A stretch of 64,000 nt of DNA from Antrihabitans stalagmiti. Lineage in GTDB: Bacteria; Actinomycetota; Actinomycetes; Mycobacteriales; Mycobacteriaceae. The first letter of the stretch is position 1. The number at the start of each line of letters is the position of its first letter. A program made the translations under genes and the position numbers. The stretch spans positions 633,258 through 697,257 of the forward strand of contig NZ_JAEMNV010000004.1 in NCBI RefSeq assembly GCF_016482825.1. Direction: 5' to 3'. The notes beneath the pieces were generated by a model. That model was given only the letters and a program-made list of their open reading frames with translations, had not been told where the DNA came from and ran no database searches. Positions 8,431 through 19,157 of this stretch are shown piece after piece.

Positions 8431-8740
8431 GCCACCCAGCGGAGACCAGGTCAGCGCCGCACTCGAACGGATGCGGCATGTCGCGAGTGCGTGGCGACAG
8501 GTTGCGGGCGCACTTGCCGAGGCTGGCGCAATGACCGACGACACAGAGCTCACTCGACTGGAGGCGGGACTCTTTCAAGTTGCCTTCGACAAATACGCCG
8601 TTGCGCCAGGGTTTTTCCGTGACCGGCTTGCGGAAGGCACCGCCGTCATGGGCCAGATAGCTGCGACGCTCTCCGACAACGCAAACGCGTACGCAATCGA
8701 AGAGGCGCTGCTGTTGCACGAACTAAACAGGATGTGGTGA
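8423..8740 (+). CDS. EspC-like small helical protein, candidate type VII secretion substrate
   Basis: The 105-residue, almost entirely helical protein resembles EspC/DUF2580-type ESX-associated proteins. The C-terminal half FFRDRLAEGTAVMGQIAATL followed by NANAYAIEEALLL reproduces their pattern of a small-residue helix then a YxxxD/E secretion signal, here Tyr90-Ala-Ile-Glu-Glu94. There is no WxG turn. It overlaps the upstream gene by 8 bp and precedes the WXG-motif protein by 3 bp, the usual partner arrangement for heterodimeric substrates. Recognition rests on a weak motif and context, not on strong family similarity. Confidence 0.6.
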   Translation: MAEPPSGDQVSAALERMRHVASAWRQVAGALAEAGAMTDDTELTRLEAGLFQVAFDKYAVAPGFFRDRLAEGTAVMGQIAATLSDNANAYAIEEALLLHELNRMW

Positions 8741-8743
8741 GTC

Positions 8744-9622
8744 ATGGGTACCCGCGAGGAATTGATCGCAGCGATCGAATCCATCAACGCAGATACCGAG
8801 AACATTCGGAAGATGCCCGACGATGTGCAGGACAAGTTCGAAGAGGTGATCTCTGCAATCCGATGGGGCGGAGGTCTCATCGGCCTGCCATTCGGCGGCA
8901 TCTTCGGCGCTGCTGCCGGCCTCGCGGCAGCCAACGAGATCGCGGATGCGCTGTGGGAGCGTCGAGACAAGATTCACGAAGTGCTGTCGCAGGTAACGGA
9001 AAAACTCGGGGAGATTGCCGAAGGCATCCTCGCTCCGGTCACCTTCGTAGACAAGGCTGTAGTTTGGCGTGATATCAGCGCGAAAGCCGCTGAGGCGTAC
9101 AACTTTCAGACCCTTACATCTTTGCGCTCCGATTGGTCAGGTATCGCGGCCGATCGATACTTCGACGCGGCGTCGCGGCAAGAGAAGGCACTGAACGCGG
9201 TACCGGCCTTGGCGACGTCTGTTGCGAAATCTCTCGAGAATCTTGCTTCCGGGATACTCGCGTTCTATTCGACTCTGGCAACAGACTTGTCAAAGCTGAT
9301 CACGAATGTCTCGACGAGTCTCGCCGCGATCGTCGGGAAGGGTCCCGCTGCGGTGACGGAGGCTGACGAGATTGTGCGTCTGGTCGGGCTCATAAAGGAC
9401 GCAGCGGTCGATGCGGCCGCTTCGATCCTGAAATTGGCTCAAGAGGAAATGATTGTTGGCAACGAACTCGGTTCCGCGGTGGGATCGAATATCGGGTTGG
9501 GCTACCAGTGGCCGCCCGCCGTCGCGCCCGGCGCAGCCTACGACGATGCGTCAGTTGCCGATGGCTCCAACGAATGGTCGATCAATACCGATATCCGGTT
9601 GTCCGAAAGGACGCCGCGATGA
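8744..9622 (+). CDS. WXG-motif helical protein, candidate type VII effector
   Basis: The 292-residue, mostly helical protein has a WXG-type turn: LRSDWSGIAADRYF with Trp131-Ser-Gly133 between two long helices, as in WXG100/LXG-related secreted proteins. A glycine/alanine-rich hydrophobic stretch at residues 43-63 (GGGLIGLPFGGIFGAAAGLA) is long enough to cross a membrane and is unusual ahead of a WXG domain. The C-terminal 110 residues carry no toxin domain that I recognise. It is preceded by an EspC-like gene and followed, with ATGA overlap, by a membrane-anchored protein with a tandem paralogue, an arrangement reminiscent of effector and immunity genes. No ESX core genes are in the window. 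Confidence 0.6.
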   Translation: MGTREELIAAIESINADTENIRKMPDDVQDKFEEVISAIRWGGGLIGLPFGGIFGAAAGLAAANEIADALWERRDKIHEVLSQVTEKLGEIAEGILAPVTFVDKAVVWRDISAKAAEAYNFQTLTSLRSDWSGIAADRYFDAASRQEKALNAVPALATSVAKSLENLASGILAFYSTLATDLSKLITNVSTSLAAIVGKGPAAVTEADEIVRLVGLIKDAAVDAAASILKLAQEEMIVGNELGSAVGSNIGLGYQWPPAVAPGAAYDDASVADGSNEWSINTDIRLSERTPR

Positions 9623-10149
9623 AGCGAACTTCGCAGCTATTTGTGGGCGTTGCGATTGTCGCGGTGATTTTCTCCGTAATTGTGGCGTGGGCTGTCTGGG
9701 CCGTTCTATCGATCGAGAGGATCGAGTCTCCACCCAAATCGCCGCATGGGGAACGAGAACTGTGCGCCGCAGTTTCCGACTTTTTGGCAGACGGACGCGG
9801 CAGCGGGCCGACGAGAATCTCCACAGTCAGAGATGGCGACGAACCGATCGGAAGGTCGGGATCTTGCTACTTCATAAACGACCGCGAGGCATACGCGTCT
9901 GTGCAACTGCACAGCGTGTTCGATCCCGCGGATCGGGTGTTCCCCCCGCCAGGTGAGGAAACGGTGCTCGGCAGTTCCAAGCCGGTCACCCTCGACCTTC
10001 GCTTCGGTGGGGTCAATCTCGCCACAGTGCTCGGCCCGTGGGAAGCGTCGTTCAAGATCGATGAGGAGGCAGGTATCGACATGACCCGTGAGCGGATCGA
10101 AGAGGCCGCCGAGCTGCTGATTCAGCTCACAGAAGACCTGCATGAATAG
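9619..10149 (+). CDS. Membrane-anchored protein with extracytoplasmic domain, copy 1 of a tandem pair
   Basis: The 176-residue protein has one N-terminal membrane helix (residues 7-32) and a predicted extracytoplasmic domain with two cysteines (in ELCAAV and GSCYF) that could form a disulfide. The C-terminus EEAAELLIQLTEDLHE is nearly identical to that of the following gene, showing a tandem duplication. The two-cysteine layout recalls DUF3558-type actinobacterial cell-surface proteins, but the match is too weak to name. Start ATG at 9619 overlaps the WXG gene's stop (ATGA). A role as surface partner or immunity protein for the WXG protein is inferred only from context. Confidence 0.62.
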   Translation: MKRTSQLFVGVAIVAVIFSVIVAWAVWAVLSIERIESPPKSPHGERELCAAVSDFLADGRGSGPTRISTVRDGDEPIGRSGSCYFINDREAYASVQLHSVFDPADRVFPPPGEETVLGSSKPVTLDLRFGGVNLATVLGPWEASFKIDEEAGIDMTRERIEEAAELLIQLTEDLHE

Positions 10150-10727
10150 CGCAGGGATGCCTCGAACGCCGACCAAGAGATTTCCTGTGGGACTCGTTGT
10201 GCTCGTTGCGCTCGGCACAGCGATCATGGTCACCTTGGTCGGTTGGTCCGTCTGGGTGGTCACCAGTTTGAAGGACCCATTCGTACCCGCGCCGCGGTCA
10301 TCGAAAATCGTTCGCGACCTGTGCAATCCACTGCTCGCGTACTTGGAGGATGTGAGGGCCGACGACCTACCGTTGGTCAGGGTGGAGGTCAGCAAATACG
10401 ACGACAAAAGGTTTGAACGATCGCGTCGATGCACGCGCTGGCTGTCTGTTCATGGCCGGAAGTGAGCAGATCGGAAGCATGTCTGTATACAGTTCGCCGC
10501 CGGCGTTCGAGGATCGGAGGTGGCCGCCAATCGGGGACGAGGTGTTCGGCAGTTACTCCCCGATGATCACGATCGACCGACATCGGGGCTACTCGCTCGA
10601 GACCGTGCGTGACTCGTGGGACGTCGACATCACGATTTTTCCTGAAGCGGGAATCGACACCACACCGGAACGAATGGACGAAGTAGCCGAACTCCTGATT
10701 CAGCTGACCGAGGACCTCCGCGAATAG
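10142..10727 (+). pseudogene. Frameshifted second copy of the membrane-anchored paralogue
   Basis: The first frame from ATG 10142 encodes an N-terminal helix (LVVLVALGTAIMVTLVG) and DLCNPLLAYLE, matching ELCAAVSDFLA of the preceding gene, but runs into a stop at 10463-10465. The rest of the paralogue continues in the +1 frame up to 10727, with ARAGCLFM matching GSCYF and the terminal AELLIQLTEDLRE matching AELLIQLTEDLHE. The frames join near the AAAA run in GACGACAAAAGG around 10400-10405; removing one A restores a protein of normal length. This is a single-base insertion, either a real mutation or a homopolymer sequencing error. It overlaps the preceding copy by 8 bp. Confidence 0.75.
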
Positions 10728-10789
10728 TGCACTGGTGGCGGGCGTCACGCCTGTGCACTGGCGAAGCATGAGGTGTCGTGGTACCCGTC

Positions 10790-10795
10790 TAGACT
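10790..10795 (+). promoter_or_regulatory. Candidate -10 element for purL
   Basis: TAGACT, preceded by ACCCGTC, lies 77 bp before the purL start. The same hexamer preceded by CACCCG occurs upstream of purF at 17394. No convincing -35 is visible, so both may be weak or activator-dependent promoters. Confidence 0.35.
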
Positions 10796-10871
10796 CGATG
10801 CAGGCTTCTCACCGCGGCGACGCCTTTTCGCCCCGCATCGCCAGCTCAGGTCGAAAGGACACCCCACCTCC

Positions 10872-13166
<2,295 letters not shown>

Positions 13167-13182
13167 GAGCGGGGAGTACGAC

Positions 13183-14889
13183 TTGAGCCGATCGTCGCTG
13201 ACGCTCGCAGCGCAGCGGGCTTGGCGAGTGATCGACCTGAACTTCGTCGGTCTCGCGGTGGCTGGGCTGTTCTTCGCGTGGTCGGTCACCCCGTCGTTGC
13301 TACCGCGAGACTGGATGTTCCAAGGTCTGATCAGTGGGATCAACGCCGCGATGGGCTACGGCTTCGGCTGTGTTCTGCAATGGCTCTTCCGCAGCCTCGT
13401 GTTGCCGAAATTACGGATTTCCGATCCGCCGCAATGGGTTTCGAACTCTGTCCGGTTAGCGGTCGTCGTCACAGTTGTGGCCGGTTCTGCTTACATGCTG
13501 ATTCAGGCGGCGCATTGGCAGCGTGAACTCACCGCACTTATGGGTATGGAAGGCACAACCACACCGGCCTATCTGCGGACCGGTGCGCTGAGTTTCGCGG
13601 TGGCCGCCGCCGTTGTCGCGGCGTTTCGCACCGTGCGTGAAATGGTCCGCTGGATGGCGAAAGTGCTGAACCGTTGGGTTCGGATCCCGCGGGCGCTCGC
13701 CCCGACGGCCGGGTTTGTCATCATGGTCTTCCTTACGGTCACATTGATCAACGGTGTCCTGTCCACCGCGCTGTTCGCGGTGGCGAACTCGGCCTTCAGC
13801 GTTCGCAACGACCTGACCTCACCTGCCGCGGTGCAGCCGGATCTTCCCGAACGGTCGGGTAGCCCGGCCTCGCTGGCGAAATGGGAGACGCTCGGTTCGG
13901 AGGGACGATGGTTCGTCTCGCAGGGACTCGACGCCGCACAGCTCGGATTGTTGACCGGTCGCGTTGCGCAAGAACCGATTCGGGTTTACGCCGGATTGGA
14001 GTCGGCGCAGAATCCCGAAGCGCAAGCCGAGTTGGCCGTCGCGGAATTGGAACGAACAGGTGCCTTCGATCGGGCTGTGCTCGTAGTCGTGACCACCACC
14101 GGAACGGGCTGGGTGAACACGAACTCGGCTTCGGCCATCGAGCTGATGTACGGCGGAAATTCGGCGATCGTGGCGACGCAATACTCGTATTTGCCTAGTG
14201 TGCTGTCGTTTCTCGCCGACCGCACCAAGGTCGCCGACGCGGGCAAGCTGTTGTTCGACAAGGTGCACGAGCACTGGGCCGCCCGGCCGGAGGGGCAACG
14301 ACCGAAGCTGTACGTCTACGGCGAGAGCCTCGGGTCGCAGGGTTCGGAAGCGGCATTCGACGGTATCGCCGATTTGCGGACCAAGGTCGACGGTGCGCTC
14401 TGGGTCGGCCCGCCCAACTCGAATCGCATTTGGCGCCAATTTGTTTCGCGACGTGATCCCGGGTCCCCGGAAACCGAGCCCGTGTACGCCGACGGTTTGG
14501 TCGTGCGGTTCGCGGGCGATGCCGGTGACCTCGCGCACCCTGCTGGTCCCTGGCTCACCCCCCGCGTTGCCTATCTGCAGCACGCATCGGACCCGATCGT
14601 GTGGTGGTCGCCCGACCTGCTCTTCGAACGACCGGACTGGCTCAGCGAGGACCGCGGTTCGGACGTCTCACCCGACATGACGTGGCGTCCGTTCGTCACG
14701 TTCTGGCAGGTCGCCGCTGACCTCACGAATGCGCAAGGCGTCTCCGACGGGCACGGTCACAACTACGGGACCCTGGTCCTCGATGCGTGGGCGGCTGTCG
14801 CGACGCCGCCGGATTGGTCGGCGCAACGAATGGAGCAGATCCGGGCAATCCTGGTCATGCTCGCCGACCGAGAGCAGGACGTGAAGTGA
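13183..14889 (+). CDS. Membrane-anchored alpha/beta hydrolase (Abhydrolase_9 type)
   Basis: The 568-residue protein has an N-terminal membrane region of about four to five helices (from NFVGLAVAGLFFAWSVTPSL through ALAPTAGFVIMVFLTVTLIN) and a C-terminal alpha/beta hydrolase domain. The nucleophile elbow is KLYVYGESLGSQG with Ser382 in GxSxG. This two-part layout matches the actinobacterial family with Abhydrolase_9_N and Abhydrolase_9 domains. TTG at 13183 follows a GCGGGGA ribosome site. It couples to the CPBP protease downstream by a GTGA overlap, forming a purL-hydrolase-CPBP-SCP run. Substrate unknown; a lipid or envelope ester is plausible given the membrane anchor. Confidence 0.82.
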   Translation: MSRSSLTLAAQRAWRVIDLNFVGLAVAGLFFAWSVTPSLLPRDWMFQGLISGINAAMGYGFGCVLQWLFRSLVLPKLRISDPPQWVSNSVRLAVVVTVVAGSAYMLIQAAHWQRELTALMGMEGTTTPAYLRTGALSFAVAAAVVAAFRTVREMVRWMAKVLNRWVRIPRALAPTAGFVIMVFLTVTLINGVLSTALFAVANSAFSVRNDLTSPAAVQPDLPERSGSPASLAKWETLGSEGRWFVSQGLDAAQLGLLTGRVAQEPIRVYAGLESAQNPEAQAELAVAELERTGAFDRAVLVVVTTTGTGWVNTNSASAIELMYGGNSAIVATQYSYLPSVLSFLADRTKVADAGKLLFDKVHEHWAARPEGQRPKLYVYGESLGSQGSEAAFDGIADLRTKVDGALWVGPPNSNRIWRQFVSRRDPGSPETEPVYADGLVVRFAGDAGDLAHPAGPWLTPRVAYLQHASDPIVWWSPDLLFERPDWLSEDRGSDVSPDMTWRPFVTFWQVAADLTNAQGVSDGHGHNYGTLVLDAWAAVATPPDWSAQRMEQIRAILVMLADREQDVK

Positions 14890-15533
14890 GCCGCGATCGC
14901 GCGCAGGCGCTTGTCGCAGTGGCAACTGCGTTGACGTGGAGCAACCTGATGCTGCCACGTCTCGGACTAGGAAATCGCGGACGGACGGCAGCGAATGCGG
15001 TGTTTGCCACTGCCTTCGATCGAACGATCCACGCAACCAACCCAGACCTTGCCCCTGTGCCATGGACCTCACGCGAGGGGACCGCACTCGGTGTCGCGGT
15101 CGCCGCCGTTCCCGTCGCCGGGTACGGCGTGATCGCGTCGGTTCCAACGCTGCGGGAGGCGGTCGCCGGGCATGCCGGCGAACATCGGACTCCGCTCGAA
15201 TTCGCAGAATGGATCGGGCTGCACATCCCGGTCGGCACCGTGTACGCGGAGGAAGCAATCTTCCGCGGAACGTTGGATCCGTTGTTGGAAAGCGTATTCG
15301 GAGTAGAAATCGGCAGTACGGTAGCAGCGCTCACCTTCGGGCTGTGGCACATTCATCCAGCACGTGCGGCTGGTGACAACGTCGCGGCGACCGTCGTAGC
15401 CACTGCCGTTGCGGGTTACGGTTTCGGGTTTCTGCGTCGCCGTGGCGGCAGCCTTGCCGCGCCGGCGTTTGTACATCTGGCGATAAACGTCGTCGGTGCC
15501 CTCACGACGCGCCTCGGTTCGGACGCGAGATGA
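14886..15533 (+). CDS. CPBP family intramembrane glutamic endopeptidase
   Basis: The 215-residue polytopic membrane protein has all CPBP (Rce1/Abi) motifs: EEAIFRGTL (the catalytic EExxxR), LTFGLWHIHPA (FxxxH equivalent) and FVHLAINVVG (HxxxN). Such proteases cleave or scavenge membrane-associated substrates; several protect against bacteriocins or process signals. The GTG at 14886 overlaps the hydrolase stop codon, and its own stop overlaps the next start (ATGA), so three genes are translationally coupled. The target is unknown. Confidence 0.88.
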   Translation: MSRDRAQALVAVATALTWSNLMLPRLGLGNRGRTAANAVFATAFDRTIHATNPDLAPVPWTSREGTALGVAVAAVPVAGYGVIASVPTLREAVAGHAGEHRTPLEFAEWIGLHIPVGTVYAEEAIFRGTLDPLLESVFGVEIGSTVAALTFGLWHIHPARAAGDNVAATVVATAVAGYGFGFLRRRGGSLAAPAFVHLAINVVGALTTRLGSDAR

Positions 15534-15922
15534 AGCCAGCGATACCCGACCTGCGCACCAGCCTGCTTACCGTCGCCGCCTGGTTGCACGACGAGACACT
15601 GCCCAAGCCCCCGCGTGCCGACCTCGCGACGGCGGTTCGAGTGTCGGCACGAGCGCTTGCCAAGGATGCACCTGGGTCGTCGGTCGAGGTGCGGATTCCG
15701 CCTTTTGTTGCGGTGCAATGTATTACCGGTCCCCGGCACACCCGTGGCACCCCACCCAACGTGGTCGAGACGGACCCGCGGACCTGGCTGCTTCTTGTTG
15801 CAGGCCTGCTGGACTTCGGTACCGCGCTCGATTCCGGCGCGCTCACCGCGTCGGGTGGGCGCGCAGCCGAGGTCGGTCAGTGGCTACCGCTTGTGCCGCT
15901 GCCACGACCGGATCAGACCTAG
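15530..15922 (+). CDS. Sterol-carrier-family protein (bacterial SCP-type)
   Basis: A 130-residue soluble protein matching the actinobacterial bacterial-SCP family found beside purF in mycobacteria. It includes VEVRIPPFVAVQC, then GTPPNVVETDPRTWLLLVAGLLDFGTAL, and the helical end GGRAAEVGQWLPLVPL. The fold is expected to bind a lipid-like ligand; the physiological ligand is not known. ATG at 15530 overlaps the CPBP stop. Its 3' end overlaps the convergent YhgE-like gene by 4 bp. Confidence 0.78.
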   Translation: MKPAIPDLRTSLLTVAAWLHDETLPKPPRADLATAVRVSARALAKDAPGSSVEVRIPPFVAVQCITGPRHTRGTPPNVVETDPRTWLLLVAGLLDFGTALDSGALTASGGRAAEVGQWLPLVPLPRPDQT

Positions 15923-17244
15923 GCCGTAACGTCGGCTGCCTTGCGGTGGAAGCCTTTCCGGTCGTAGACCCGCGTTGCGACGGTACCGACGACAAGGCCG
16001 GTGATGAGGCCGAAGACCGTCATCCAGAACGCGTGCAATAGACCGGAGTCGTATCTGGCGTCGTAGTAGAGGATTGCGCGCACGCCGATGAACACCTGGT
16101 GCAGCGGTTCGAAATTGGCGAGCCAGGCGAAGAACGGCGGCTGACCTTCCAGTGGGACGGTGCCGCCCGACGAAGGCACACCCAGAATGATGAACAGAAT
16201 CAAGTTGATGATGAGGCCGGCGGTACCGAACGCAGCCATGATCGAGGTCGCTGTAATGCCAACTGCCGCAATGGCAAAGGCGCCGTAGGCGAACAGCGTC
16301 GCCGGTCTGGTCACAGGCATGTCGAGGAACGTCGAAATGCCCAGATAAAGCCCGGACACAACTATGCCGACGACGATCATGATCGCCCACTTCACGACCA
16401 GCGTGTGGAACCGCGACATGTGGACCGACGGGTTGTAGATGTACCAGGGGCCGAACTCGGCAGGTGCGAAACCGAGCTGAGCGTCGACGAGGGAACTGAC
16501 GATCATCGCGCCGGTGAACCCTGCGAGCAGTAGCAGAAGTGCGTAGTAGAACGCGGCAAGACCGTTGCCCGAACCCGCGGGCAAGGGGTTGTACTGCGCA
16601 GTCTCGATCTGGATCGGTTCGGCAAGCACCAGGCGACTCGCCCCGGAGATGGGGGTCGGGGTGGGGCCAGCGTTCAACTGCGCAATGACCTGCTCGGTCA
16701 ACTGCTTGCCGACCGTCGTATTGACCTGTTCCATGGCCTGGTCGTAGATCGTTGTGGCAATACTGATCGCGAAGGTGCCTGCTCGCGGATTCGTCTTGAC
16801 CGTGATGACGGGTTTTTCGACGTCGCCGTCGACGACGCTTGCCTGCGCGAGGATGAGCAGCCGCTTGCTGAAGTCGCTCGGAATGACGATCGAGCCGTAG
16901 ATTTCGCCCTTTCGCAGCAGCGTCTGCTCTTCGGCGATACCGACCTGACGCAGGTCGACCTTGTCCTTCGGGATCCCGTCGACAAGTCCCTGCACGATCT
17001 GGTCACCGAATGTCTGACGCTGAGTCGTCCCGTCGGGTGCGACGACGTTCTCGCCTTCGTCCTGGTTGACGACGGCGATCGGGAAGTCGTGCAGGTTCTT
17101 CTGCGGGTCGAGAATGCTGTCCAGATACAGCACCGCGAGCAGCGACATCACCAGTCCGACGACGACGACCGGTGCGAGCCAGACTCGTGGGTTGCGGATC
17201 GAAGCAATTGTTGCGGCCTTAACGCTCGAGTCGTCGCTAGTCAC
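15919..17244 (-). CDS. YhgE/Pip-type (DUF3533-like) membrane protein
   Basis: The 441-residue protein has one N-terminal helix (WLAPVVVVGLVMSLLAVLYLD), a large extracytoplasmic domain beginning FPIAVVNQDEGENV, and a C-terminal block of five to six helices. The same layout is seen in YhgE/Pip proteins, the SNG1/DUF3533 family and the permease subunits of type-2 ABC exporters. EsaA-like proteins of type VII systems share the architecture, but the sequence gives no specific support for that. ATG at 17244 is used. It is divergent from purF and convergent with the SCP gene. Confidence 0.78.
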   Translation of the reverse strand: MTSDDSSVKAATIASIRNPRVWLAPVVVVGLVMSLLAVLYLDSILDPQKNLHDFPIAVVNQDEGENVVAPDGTTQRQTFGDQIVQGLVDGIPKDKVDLRQVGIAEEQTLLRKGEIYGSIVIPSDFSKRLLILAQASVVDGDVEKPVITVKTNPRAGTFAISIATTIYDQAMEQVNTTVGKQLTEQVIAQLNAGPTPTPISGASRLVLAEPIQIETAQYNPLPAGSGNGLAAFYYALLLLLAGFTGAMIVSSLVDAQLGFAPAEFGPWYIYNPSVHMSRFHTLVVKWAIMIVVGIVVSGLYLGISTFLDMPVTRPATLFAYGAFAIAAVGITATSIMAAFGTAGLIINLILFIILGVPSSGGTVPLEGQPPFFAWLANFEPLHQVFIGVRAILYYDARYDSGLLHAFWMTVFGLITGLVVGTVATRVYDRKGFHRKAADVTA

Positions 17245-17393
17245 GGGCGTGACGCTAGCATTCGACGTAGATAGCGGCCCGACGTTCCACAGGGTGTTCT
17301 CCAGAGCGTGATTTGCCCGACATTCGCGGGACGAACGCCCAGGTGCGCCGGGTTCATCGCGATTGGTTGGCTCGCAGTGGCGCGGATCACCCG

Positions 17394-17399
17394 TAGACT
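17394..17399 (+). promoter_or_regulatory. Candidate -10 element for purF
   Basis: TAGACT preceded by CACCCG, 41 bp before the purF GTG. It resembles the hexamer and flank upstream of purL (10790). A good -35 is not evident. Confidence 0.35.
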
Positions 17400-17439
17400 A
17401 GGCAAGCACCCCTCACCCAGCCGCAAAGGGAGCGCCCCG

Positions 17440-19005
17440 GTGACTACAGCCGATACATCGGTCGACAGTCCACTTCACCAAGCGAACGATCTTCCGGACC
17501 AGGACGAGAACGAGCCCCGCGAAGAATGTGGAGTTTTCGGCGTCTGGGCTCCCGGAGAAGATGTAGCCAAGCTCACTTATTACGGTCTTTATGCGCTACA
17601 GCACCGTGGCCAGGAAGCGGCCGGCATCGCGGTCGCCGACGGGTCGCAGGTCCTTGTGTTCAAAGATCTCGGGTTGGTCAGCCAGGTTTTCGACGAGCAG
17701 ACCCTCGCCGCTATGCCTGGCCACGTCGCCATCGGCCACTGCCGCTACTCGACCACCGGGTCCACGAGCTGGGAAAACGCTCAGCCGGTTTTCCGGACGA
17801 CCGCGGTCGGGACCGGCTTGGCGCTCGGGCACAACGGCAACCTGGTCAACACCGGTGAACTTGCCGACCGCGCGCGCTCCGCAGGCTTGATCAATTCGCG
17901 TCGAGCGATGGCCGCGACGTCGGATTCCGACGTGATCGGCGCACTCCTCGCACATGCCGCCGCCGATCGCACGATCGAGCAGGCAGCGATGGAGCTGCTC
18001 CCCACGGTCCGGGGCGCCTTCTGTTTGACGTTTATGGACGAGAACACCCTGTATGCGGCTCGCGATCCGCACGGCGTTCGTCCGCTCTGCCTCGGCAGGC
18101 TCGACCGCGGTTGGGTTGTCGCAAGCGAAACCGCGGCGCTCGACATCGTCGGTGCGTCGTTCGTTCGTGAGATCGAGCCCGGCGAACTGCTTGCGATCGA
18201 CGCCGACGGTGTCCGGTCTTCCCGGTTCGCCAATCCCGAGCCCAAGGGCTGCGTCTTCGAATACGTCTATCTCGCTCGTCCCGACAGCGTCATCTCGGGT
18301 CGGTCCGTACACGCCGCACGAGTCGAGATCGGCCGTCGACTCGCCAAGGAACACCCCGCCGAGGGCGACCTCGTCATCCCGGTCCCCGAGTCGGGTACCC
18401 CCGCCGCGGTCGGCTACGCGCAAGGGTCCGGCATCCCGTACGGCCAGGGCCTGATGAAGAACGCCTATGTCGGGCGAACGTTCATCCAGCCGTCGCAGAC
18501 GATTCGTCAGCTCGGCATTCGCCTCAAGCTCAATCCGTTGAAGGAAGTCATCCGCGGTAAACGGCTGATCGTCGTCGACGATTCGATCGTCCGCGGCAAC
18601 ACCCAGCGCGCCCTCATCCGCATGCTGCGTGAGGCAGGGGCGTTGGAGATCCACGTGCGGATCGCGTCGCCGCCCGTCAAGTGGCCGTGTTTCTACGGCA
18701 TCGACTTCGCGTCGCCTGCCGAACTGATTGCCAACGGTGCTGACACGATCGACGAAATGCTCGAAGGTGTCCGTCGTTCGATCGGCGCGGACACGCTCGG
18801 CTACATCTCTATCGACGGCATGATCGCCGCGACGGAACAGCCGCGATCTCGGTTGTGCGCGGCCTGCTTCGACGGCAAATACCCCATCGCGCTGCCGCAC
18901 GAGGAAGCGATCGGTAAGAATCTGCTCGAGGGTGTGCTGACGGCGTCGACGCCTCGAAAAGTTGCACCCGCCGACGACAATGTGAGTGCACTCAGCAGGC
19001 CTTGA
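17440..19005 (+). CDS. purF: Amidophosphoribosyltransferase
   Basis: The 521-residue enzyme makes 5-phosphoribosylamine from PRPP and glutamine, the committed step of purine synthesis. A 29-residue propeptide precedes Cys30 in REECGVFGVW, the N-terminal nucleophile exposed by self-cleavage as in the B. subtilis-type, Fe-S-containing class. Other blocks are YALQHRGQEAAGIA, GHCRYSTTG, the PRPP loop RLIVVDDSIVRGNT, and C-terminal cysteines in RLCAACFDG that likely hold the 4Fe-4S cluster. GTG at 17440 follows an AAAGGGAG site. The next gene is an oligopeptide-transporter operon rather than purM, unlike the direct purF-purM adjacency of M. tuberculosis. Confidence 0.96.
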   Translation: MTTADTSVDSPLHQANDLPDQDENEPREECGVFGVWAPGEDVAKLTYYGLYALQHRGQEAAGIAVADGSQVLVFKDLGLVSQVFDEQTLAAMPGHVAIGHCRYSTTGSTSWENAQPVFRTTAVGTGLALGHNGNLVNTGELADRARSAGLINSRRAMAATSDSDVIGALLAHAAADRTIEQAAMELLPTVRGAFCLTFMDENTLYAARDPHGVRPLCLGRLDRGWVVASETAALDIVGASFVREIEPGELLAIDADGVRSSRFANPEPKGCVFEYVYLARPDSVISGRSVHAARVEIGRRLAKEHPAEGDLVIPVPESGTPAAVGYAQGSGIPYGQGLMKNAYVGRTFIQPSQTIRQLGIRLKLNPLKEVIRGKRLIVVDDSIVRGNTQRALIRMLREAGALEIHVRIASPPVKWPCFYGIDFASPAELIANGADTIDEMLEGVRRSIGADTLGYISIDGMIAATEQPRSRLCAACFDGKYPIALPHEEAIGKNLLEGVLTASTPRKVAPADDNVSALSRP

Positions 19006-19080
19006 GCCCCCTCGGTTCCTGTTCTATTTCCTTTTTCGTTTGCGCTGCGCAGGAAACGGTTCATCGGTAGATTGCGCAGA

Positions 19081-19093
19081 GTTGAAATTCAAC
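19081..19093. promoter_or_regulatory. Palindrome upstream of the oligopeptide ABC operon
   Basis: GTTGAAATTCAAC is a perfect 6+1+6 palindrome 65 bp before the substrate-binding protein start, just downstream of TAGATT (a possible -10). Its position fits a repressor operator. The regulator is unknown. Confidence 0.4.
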
Positions 19094-19157
19094 CGCAATC
19101 GAGCGAGTCGACGCCGGTACCTCTGCGACTGAGCGGGCTCGGGGATCGGGGCACCGC

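Noticed and set aside
15919..17244. EsaA-like component of a type VII secretion system
   Set aside because: The YhgE/Pip layout is shared, but there are no ESX genes nearby and it lies far from the WXG cassette.
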